A stretch of DNA of 21,324 nt, taken from contig CAXTHJ010000048.1 in the NCBI GenBank assembly GCA_964243985.1, forward strand, positions 1-21,324, written 5' to 3'. Under the pieces are notes generated by a model that had not been told where the DNA came from, searched no databases, and saw only the letters and a program-made list of their open reading frames with translations. Source of the stretch: CAIOYC01 sp964243985 (GTDB taxonomy: Bacteria; Pseudomonadota; Alphaproteobacteria; Caulobacterales; Caulobacteraceae). Positions 15,420 to 21,324 of the stretch are shown here, piece after piece (the stretch's first letter is position 1; each line of letters starts with the position of its first letter). The position numbers and the translations under genes are program-made.

Positions 15420-15589
15420 TCTCGATCTTCCTTCCACACGACGGCGGTGGCGGCCGTCGGAACAATGCGCACAAAAAGCCCTTTACATCAGGGTTCGCGT
15501 TCCCTAAATCGCGTCCTCCCGGCGGACCCGCCTTCATTGAGCGCCGCTAACGCCGGATTGGGTCAACAATCTGCAGGGGGTTACGTGAA
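15420..15589 (+). promoter_or_regulatory. Hairpin-rich leader of the ornithine decarboxylase gene
   Basis: No gene is supported here. Several local hairpins precede the decarboxylase start: a 7-bp stem 15439-15445/15453-15459, a 6-bp stem AGCCCT (15478-15483) with AGGGTT (15490-15495), and GTCC/GGAC around 15513-15526. CCTCCC at 15515-15520 could pair partly with the AGGGGG ribosome-binding site at 15575-15580. In alphaproteobacteria the structured speF RNA element is known upstream of ornithine decarboxylase genes, so this leader is a candidate. I cannot match its consensus by eye. Confidence 0.35.
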
Positions 15590-16849
15590 TTGGACACGTA
15601 CCATGAACCCCTGGACCTGGTCCGTGAGCGGTCGCCGGAGCGTCCCTACGCCTTAGTGCGCAAGGATGCGGTGGCCGTAGCAGGGCGCTGGTTCCAGGAT
15701 AATTTCAAAGGCGACGTTCTTTACGCCGTTAAGGCCAATCCTTCGGATTGGGTCGTCGAGACCCTGTGGGCCAACGGCGTCACCAAGTTCGACGTCGCAT
15801 CGTTGCCGGAAATCGAACTGGTGGCCCGCGTGGCCCCCGGCGCGCAGATGGCGTTCATGCACCCGGTGAAGAGCCGGGCGGCGATCACCCAGGCCTACTT
15901 CAACTTCGGCGTGAAGACCTTCTCCTTCGACACGCACGAGGAGCTGCAGAAGATCATCGACGCCACCGGCGGGGCCAAGGACCTCAACCTGATGGTCCGT
16001 CTGGCGGTGCAGGCTGAAGGGGCGGCCTATTCCCTCTCCGGCAAGTTCGGCGTGGGCGTGCAGGAAGCGCCGTCGCTTCTGCTCGCCGCTCGCCGCGCCA
16101 CCGACGAGCTGATGGGCGTCGCCTTCCACGTGGGCAGCCAGTGCATGCGGCCGACCGCCTATCAAGCGGCGATGGCGCAAGCCTCGCGAGCCTTGGTCCG
16201 CGCCGGCGTATTCGCCGACGTGGTGGATGTTGGCGGCGGCTTCCCGTCAGTCTATCCCGGCATGACGCCCCCGCCGATGCAGGAGTATGTGGACTCCATC
16301 CACCGCGGCTTCGACGAGATGATGGTGGCGGAAACCACCGAGCTTTGGTGCGAGCCCGGCCGGGCGCTGGTGGCGGAGTCGACCTCCATCCTCTGCAAGG
16401 TCGAGCTGAAGAAGGGCGATGCGCTCTATCTGAACGACGGGTCCTATGGCTCGCTGTTCGACGCGGCGCATTCCAAGTGGCCCTTCCCGGTGAAGATGGT
16501 GCGTGACGGCGAGGCTTCGGGCGAACTGAAGCCCTTCCGCTTCTACGGCCCGACCTGCGACAGCATCGATCACCTCCCCGGCCCCTTCTGGCTGCCCGAG
16601 GACGTGAACGAGGGCGACTACGTGGAGATCGGCATGCTCGGCGCCTACGGCACGGCCATGAACACCCGCTTCAACGGCTATGGCGACACCGTCACGGCCG
16701 AGGTGCTGGACGCCCCCATGGCCTCCATGTTCGGCCTCGCCAAGCGCTCCATCCCCCTGCCCCGCCAGCAGGAAGAAGAGGAGGCCAGAAAGGTGGTCCG
16801 CTTCTCCAGGCCCAAGGGCAAGGCGGGCGTGCGGCGGCGGCGGCGGTAG
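15590..16849 (+). CDS. Ornithine/lysine decarboxylase, alanine-racemase-fold PLP enzyme
   Basis: This 419-residue cytoplasmic enzyme decarboxylates ornithine to putrescine (and, in bifunctional relatives, lysine to cadaverine). PLP-binding Lys48 lies in YAVKANP. HVGSQ (180-184), GGGFP (215-219) and EPGR (255-258) hold the cofactor. PTCDSID (321-327) supplies the catalytic Cys323 and the substrate-binding Asp324, as in ornithine/lysine decarboxylases rather than diaminopimelate or carboxynorspermidine decarboxylases. The start is TTG (15590) with AGGGGG 9 bases upstream. The C terminus carries an unusual charged tail, QQEEEEARK and then a run of five arginines encoded by CGG repeats. It is the first gene of the plus-strand polyamine group and diverges from pilA. 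Confidence 0.93.
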   Translation: MDTYHEPLDLVRERSPERPYALVRKDAVAVAGRWFQDNFKGDVLYAVKANPSDWVVETLWANGVTKFDVASLPEIELVARVAPGAQMAFMHPVKSRAAITQAYFNFGVKTFSFDTHEELQKIIDATGGAKDLNLMVRLAVQAEGAAYSLSGKFGVGVQEAPSLLLAARRATDELMGVAFHVGSQCMRPTAYQAAMAQASRALVRAGVFADVVDVGGGFPSVYPGMTPPPMQEYVDSIHRGFDEMMVAETTELWCEPGRALVAESTSILCKVELKKGDALYLNDGSYGSLFDAAHSKWPFPVKMVRDGEASGELKPFRFYGPTCDSIDHLPGPFWLPEDVNEGDYVEIGMLGAYGTAMNTRFNGYGDTVTAEVLDAPMASMFGLAKRSIPLPRQQEEEEARKVVRFSRPKGKAGVRRRRR

Positions 16850-16895
16850 GTCAAACCTCCGTCACAAGTTCGCACTATCGCTGATCTGAATTAAC

Positions 16896-16985
16896 CCGCT
16901 CATCCCCGCGGAAGCGGGGACCCAGGCTTGAACCGGCGCATTTTGCTGGACAGAACTGGGTCCCCGCCTGCGCGGGGATGAGCGG
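16896..16985. repeat. Palindromic intergenic repeat between decarboxylase and DHS-like gene
   Basis: Two 30-bp arms (16896-16925 and 16956-16985) are inverted with two mismatches and separated by 30 bp. Each arm is itself palindromic (CCCCGC around a 3-5 base centre). Elements with CATCCCCGCG...GCGGGGACCCAG are, from memory, widespread intergenic repeats in alphaproteobacteria. It fills most of the 157-bp gap before the DHS-like gene and could form a large RNA hairpin in the joint transcript. Confidence 0.85.
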
Positions 16986-17006
16986 TATTTGAGGGAAACC
17001 CAAGCC

Positions 17007-18056
17007 ATGAACGCTCCCGTTCTGAACAACACCAAGGCCGAACTGCTCTCCAAAGTGGTGGAGCATGTCGACATCACCGCCTACGACGCGCGCCCCGTCA
17101 TCGACGCCATGCGCAAGATGAGCTTCACCAGCCGCGACACCGCCCGCGCGGCCGACATCCTGAACATGGCCATCGAGGACAAGAGCTGCTCGCCCTGGCT
17201 GATCCTGGCGGGATCGACCTCCGCCGGCGGCTGCATGCACGTCTATCGCGACATGGTGAAGTTCGGGATGATCGACGTGGTGGTGGCCACCGGCGCCTCC
17301 ATCATCGACATGGATTTCTTCGAGGCCTTGGGCTTCAAGCACTATCAGGCCGCCGGCCCGGTGGACGACAATGTGCTGCGGGAGAACTACATCGACCGCA
17401 TCTACGACACCTATATCGACGAGGAAGAACTTCAGAATTGCGACCACACCATCCTGGAGATCACCAACAGCCTTGAGCCCCGCCCCTACTCCTCCCGCGA
17501 ATTCATCTACGAGATCGGCAAGTGGCTGGCGGCCGGCAACGCCAAGAAGCCCGGCTCCCTAATTCAGACCGCCTATGAGGAAGGCGCGCCGATCTTCTGC
17601 CCCGCCTTCGTCGACAGCTCCGCTGGCTTTGGTTTGGTGAAGCACCAGAAGGAGCGGATCGCGGCGAAGCAGCCCTATGTCTCCATCGACGCTGTGGCGG
17701 ACTTCCGCGAGCTGACTGACGTGAAGATCGCGGCGGGCACCACCGGCCTCTTCATGGTCGGCGGGGGTGTTCCTAAAAACTTCGCCCAGGACACGGTGGT
17801 CTGCGCCGAGATCCTCGGCGTCGAGGCCGACATGCACAAATACGCGGTGCAGATCACGGTCGCGGCCGTCCGCGACGGCGCCTGCTCCTCCTCCACCCTC
17901 AAGGAAGCGGCGAGCTGGGGCAAGGTCGAGACCACCCACGAACAGATGGTGTTCGCCGAGGCCACCACCGTCGTCCCCCTGATCGGCTCGGACGCCTATC
18001 ATCGCGGAACCTGGAAGAACCGCGAGAAGCGCCGCTGGCAGAAGCTGTTCGCGTAG
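17007..18056 (+). CDS. Deoxyhypusine-synthase-like protein, probable homospermidine synthase
   Basis: This 349-residue protein belongs to the NAD-dependent deoxyhypusine synthase family. GGGVPKNF contains Lys257, aligned with the catalytic lysine of human DHS (GGGVPKHH), and the NAD-binding SxSAGG-like segment GSTSAGGCMHVY is present near residue 69. Bacteria lack eIF5A, so the protein substrate of true DHS is absent. Bacterial homologues have been assigned a homospermidine-synthase type reaction using putrescine and/or spermidine. Placement after an ornithine decarboxylase fits that role. The ATG at 17007 is preferred (AGGGA 10 bases upstream) over an in-frame TTG at 16989 that overlaps the Shine-Dalgarno. 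Confidence 0.88.
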   Translation: MNAPVLNNTKAELLSKVVEHVDITAYDARPVIDAMRKMSFTSRDTARAADILNMAIEDKSCSPWLILAGSTSAGGCMHVYRDMVKFGMIDVVVATGASIIDMDFFEALGFKHYQAAGPVDDNVLRENYIDRIYDTYIDEEELQNCDHTILEITNSLEPRPYSSREFIYEIGKWLAAGNAKKPGSLIQTAYEEGAPIFCPAFVDSSAGFGLVKHQKERIAAKQPYVSIDAVADFRELTDVKIAAGTTGLFMVGGGVPKNFAQDTVVCAEILGVEADMHKYAVQITVAAVRDGACSSSTLKEAASWGKVETTHEQMVFAEATTVVPLIGSDAYHRGTWKNREKRRWQKLFA

Positions 18057-18066
18057 CGGACCGCCG

Positions 18067-18189
18067 ATGGCCCGTCTGATGTTCGCCGCGCTCCTTGCCG
18101 CCGCCGTTCTCGGCGGCTGCAGCAGCGTGAACGGCCCATCGTCCGGCGTCTACGGCGGCGCCGACGCCGGCGGGGAAATCCGCCGTTAA
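18067..18189 (+). CDS. Small lipoprotein, 40 residues
   Basis: ATG at 18067 to TAA at 18187-18189 gives MARLMFAALLAAAVLGGCSS and a 20-residue polar tail rich in Gly and Ser. The signal is a textbook lipoprotein one: an Arg, a hydrophobic Ala/Leu stretch and lipobox LGGC (Cys18). The mature lipopeptide would have only 23 residues. It starts 10 bp after the DHS-like stop in the same direction, so it is probably co-transcribed; the Shine-Dalgarno is weak (GCGGA). I do not recognise a family. Tiny entericidin-like lipoproteins have this size and shape, but the tail gives no match. Confidence 0.68.
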   Translation: MARLMFAALLAAAVLGGCSSVNGPSSGVYGGADAGGEIRR

Positions 18190-18268
18190 CGCCGAACAAT
18201 GCCGTGCGGCCATGACAGCGTCGCGGAACTTGTCGTATCACCCGGGCGAACATCTCGGAGAGACAAGC

Positions 18269-19126
18269 ATGCGGATCTGGGTTTCTGTTTCTGTCGGCGC
18301 ATTGGCCTTGGTCGGCGCCGCCTCGGCGCAAACGCCGGCGAAGGCTCCGCCCGCGTCGCCCGTCACCGGCAGCGTGCCGCCGAGCGCCCAGCCGGCGATG
18401 CGCATGCCGGGCTACCTCGGCAAGGATCAGATACCCAATTCCATCCTGATCCTGCCGCCGCCGCCGGTTCCGGGTTCGACGCAGGACAAGCTCGATATCG
18501 AAACCTATGCCGCGACCCGCAAGCTCGCCGGCACGCCGCGAGGCGATCTCGCGGCGCGGGACGCGGTGCAGTACGTACAGGCGTTCGACTGCGCCCTGGG
18601 CGTTAAGCTGGAGAGCGGCCCGACCGAAGTGGGGCGCCTGTTCCTGCGCGTCGGCCGCGACGCTTCGGCCGTCACCAACCTGGCCAAGGACCACTTTAGG
18701 CACGACCGCCCCTTCATCAAGCCGAACGGCGCCATCTGTACGGAGAGCGACCGGGCGGGGCTGATGAAGAGCTTCTCCTATCCGTCCGGCCACGCCACCT
18801 ATAGCTGGGCCATGGGCCTCATCTTGGCTGAGATCGCGCCGGACAAGGCTTCCGAGATCCTCGCCCGCGCGCGCGCGTTCGGCGAAAGCCGCGTCGTTTG
18901 CGGCGTGCATACGGTGAGCGATATAGAGGAAGCTCGCACCAACGGCGCCGCCTTGGTGGCCGTGCTGCACTCGAATCCCGAGTTCCGCGCCGACCTGGAG
19001 GCCGCCAAGAAGGCCCTCGTCGCCGCCCGCGCCGCGCCGCACGCCGCCCTCGACGCCGGCCAGTGCAAGGTGGAAGCGGATGCAGAGATGCATACGCCGT
19101 GGATAAACCCGACGGGGGAGAAGTAG
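18269..19126 (+). CDS. Class A non-specific acid phosphatase (PhoN/PAP2 family), secreted
   Basis: This 285-residue protein is a periplasmic phosphomonoesterase of the PAP2/haloperoxidase superfamily. A signal peptide MRIWVSVSVGALALVGAASA (cleavage about 20/21) is followed by a Pro/Ala-rich linker. The three-part active-site signature is complete: K140-x6-R147-P148, PSGH (172-175) and S207-R208-x5-H214-x3-D218. H175 and H214 are the expected acid/base and nucleophile residues of the mechanism. The start is set at ATG 18269 because GGAGAG lies 6 bases upstream and the signal peptide begins there; the frame is open further upstream but encodes no sensible leader. It probably scavenges phosphate from organic esters. 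No functional link to the polyamine genes is evident. Confidence 0.93.
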   Translation: MRIWVSVSVGALALVGAASAQTPAKAPPASPVTGSVPPSAQPAMRMPGYLGKDQIPNSILILPPPPVPGSTQDKLDIETYAATRKLAGTPRGDLAARDAVQYVQAFDCALGVKLESGPTEVGRLFLRVGRDASAVTNLAKDHFRHDRPFIKPNGAICTESDRAGLMKSFSYPSGHATYSWAMGLILAEIAPDKASEILARARAFGESRVVCGVHTVSDIEEARTNGAALVAVLHSNPEFRADLEAAKKALVAARAAPHAALDAGQCKVEADAEMHTPWINPTGEK

Positions 19127-19133
19127 CAGCGCT

Positions 19134-19284
19134 CCTTCCCCCCTTGCGGGAGAAGGTGGCCCCGAAGGGGTCGGATGAGGGGTCTCGCTAACACTTGAGG
19201 TTATGAATTAAGAGAAGCTGATCGCGCGGTTCGACCCCTCATCCGTCGGCTGCGCCCATACCTTCTCCCGCAAGGGGAGAAGGG
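19134..19284. repeat. Large inverted repeat between convergent genes
   Basis: Arms of about 50 bp (19134-19184 and 19233-19284) are inverted copies with well conserved ends (CTTGCGGGAGAAGGT and CGGATGAGGGGTC) and a diverged centre. Each arm folds on itself, for example CCTTCTCCC (19261-19269) with GGGAGAAGG (19275-19283). The element starts 8 bp after the phosphatase stop and ends 3 bp before the aguB stop, so each mRNA would end in a hairpin. There is no T-tract. Similar units are, from memory, common in Caulobacter-type intergenic DNA. Confidence 0.85.
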
Positions 19285-19286
19285 AC

Positions 19287-20164
19287 TTAGAACACCTTCC
19301 CGGGCCCGGTCGCCGCGTATAAATCCGTGCGGCGGTCGCGGAAGAAGCCCCAGGCCGCGCGGTGGGTTTTCAGAAAGTCGAGGTCGAAGGTGGCGACCCG
19401 CACGCCCTCTTCGGTGCGGCCCATCTCCTCCACCAGATCGCCCCGATGGTCGGCGATGAACGATGATCCGTAGAAGCTCTGGCCGTCCGCCTCTCGTCCT
19501 GGCGGCCCCGCCTCCGTGCCGATACGGTTGGAGGCGGCGACGGGGATGACGTTGGCGACGGCGTGCCCCTGCATCACTCGCCGCCAGGGATCACGGGTGT
19601 CGAGGCTGGCGTCGTGGGGCTCGGAGCCGATGGCGGTGGGATAGAGCAGGACTTCAGCGCCCATCAGCGCCATGGCGCGCGCGGCTTCCGGATACCACTG
19701 GTCCCAGCAGATCCCCGTGCCGATGCGGCCGAACTTGGTGTCCCAGACCTTGAAGCCGGTGTCGCCGGGGCGGAAGTAGTATTTCTCCTGATAGCCCGGC
19801 CCGTCGGGAATGTGGCTCTTGCGGTAGACGCCGAGGGGCTGGCCGTCCGCGTCGATCATCACCAGGGAATTGTAGTAATGCGGCCCCTCCCGCTCGAAGA
19901 TCGAGACCGGGATCACCACCTGAAGCTCCGCCGCCAGGGGCGCCATCGCCGTCACGCAGGGGTGTTCGCGCCAGGGATAGGCATCGGCGAACCAGCGCTC
20001 GTCCTGGGTGACGCAGAAATAGGGGCCCTGGAACAGCTCTGACGGCAGGATCACCTGCCCGCCCTTGTCCGCCGCCTCACGGATGAAGTGCTTTGTTTTC
20101 TCGATGTTGGCGTTCAGGTCCGTATCATAGGAGGTCTGAATCACGCCCAGGGTTACGGTCTGCG

Positions 20165-20168
<4 letters not shown>
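19287..20168 (-). CDS. aguB: N-carbamoylputrescine amidase AguB
   Basis: This 293-residue nitrilase-superfamily enzyme hydrolyses N-carbamoylputrescine to putrescine, ammonia and CO2. The catalytic triad is Glu44 (PSELFQGPYF), Lys117 (YRKSHIPDGPGY) and Cys154 (GICWDQWYPEA); these surrounding sequences and the length are typical of AguB rather than of general nitrilases. The start ATG at 20168 overlaps the aguA stop as ATGA, so the two enzymes of consecutive steps are translationally coupled. The product feeds the same putrescine pool as the ornithine decarboxylase at 15590. Confidence 0.96.
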
Positions 20169-21169
<1,001 letters not shown>

Positions 21170-21250
21170 GCCATTGCTCCGCTCGATCGGGAGGGGGAAG
21201 CGAGGTTAAGTGGCGGGGGCGGACCCCCCCGTCAAGACGCAGGCGAAGCG

Positions 21251-21285
21251 CCCAAGAAAAAGGGCGGCCACAAAGGCCGCCCTTT
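21251..21285 (-). terminator. Intrinsic terminator of the gene at the right edge
   Basis: An 11-bp stem (21259-21269 with 21275-21285, core GGGCGGCC/GGCCGCCC) has a 5-base loop. On the minus strand it runs directly into TTTTTCTT. It lies 22 bp after the stop codon of the minus-strand gene entering from the right and would insulate aguA from it. The stem with its flanking A and T runs is nearly symmetrical, but the T-tract is better on the minus strand. Confidence 0.88.
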
Positions 21286-21306
21286 CCTGTGAAATGCCGA
21301 CGCCAG

Positions 21307-21324
21307 TTAGAACTTATATCGTAT
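21307..21324 (-). CDS. C-terminal end of a probable outer-membrane beta-barrel protein
   Basis: Only five codons and a TAA are in the window, reading IRYKF-stop on the minus strand. A terminal Phe preceded by alternating aromatic/charged residues is the standard C-terminal signature of outer-membrane beta-barrels such as TonB-dependent receptors, which are abundant in Caulobacterales. The strong terminator just downstream supports this being a real gene end. The identification beyond that is a guess. Confidence 0.5.
   Translation of the reverse strand: MRYKF

Noticed and set aside
15447..15656. Upstream open frame overlapping the decarboxylase start as a regulatory uORF
   Set aside because: It has no good ribosome-binding site and no sign of coding bias. 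It remains possible as a leader peptide but cannot be supported from one sequence.
16896..16985. CRISPR array
   Set aside because: There are only two inverted arms and no direct repeats with regular spacers; it is a palindromic intergenic repeat.

Overview
The window is GC-rich alphaproteobacterial chromosome. The gene content (a complete Caulobacter-type cpa/Tad pilus cluster, a NodT-family RND outer-membrane factor, a PilZ protein, a bacterial deoxyhypusine-synthase-like enzyme and TTAA/GANTC motifs near pilus genes) points to Caulobacterales, for example Caulobacter, Phenylobacterium or Brevundimonas. That placement rests on gene order and family recognition from memory; no database search was run.

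Layout, left to right. (1) Bases 1-1671, plus strand: the last 44 codons of an RND efflux permease followed by its TolC/NodT-type outer-membrane lipoprotein. (2) 1668-2027, minus: a single-domain PilZ protein that converges on the efflux gene with a 4-bp overlap. (3) 2099-5603, minus: a tightly coupled three-gene operon of an MFS transporter, an ABC ATPase and a permease fused to a glycine-betaine/choline-type binding domain. (4) 5737-15183, minus: the Tad pilus locus, transcribed pilA, second pilin, cpaA, cpaB, cpaC, cpaD, cpaE, cpaF, tadB, tadC. The two 54-residue Flp pilins are too short for a usual ORF cut-off. A strong intrinsic terminator sits between pilA and the rest, which fits high pilin expression with partial read-through into the assembly genes. 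(5) 15184-15589: a 406-bp divergent control region with an unusual density of TTAA motifs on the pilA side and a hairpin-rich leader in front of the decarboxylase. (6) 15590-18189, plus: ornithine/lysine decarboxylase, a palindromic repeat, a deoxyhypusine-synthase-like (probable homospermidine synthase) gene and a 40-residue lipoprotein. (7) 18269-19126, plus: a secreted class A acid phosphatase. (8) 20168-19287 and 21169-20165, minus: agmatine deiminase and N-carbamoylputrescine amidase, with a large inverted repeat between them and the convergent phosphatase. (9) 21251-21324: a terminator and the last five codons of a probable outer-membrane protein.

The genes form two main systems. The pilus locus encodes pilin, prepilin peptidase, secretin with its partners, the localisation ATPase, the motor ATPase and two inner-membrane platform proteins; minor pseudopilins (TadE/F/G) and TadD are not present here. 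The polyamine genes give two routes to putrescine (from ornithine, and from agmatine through carbamoylputrescine) plus an enzyme likely to turn putrescine into homospermidine. No separate arginine decarboxylase is present, so the source of agmatine lies outside the window.

Nothing here amounts to a clearly new system. The most worthwhile leads are the control region between pilA and the decarboxylase, the pilin/terminator arrangement, the MFS gene embedded in an osmoprotectant-type ABC operon, the low-complexity inserts in two outer-membrane channels and the tiny lipoprotein.
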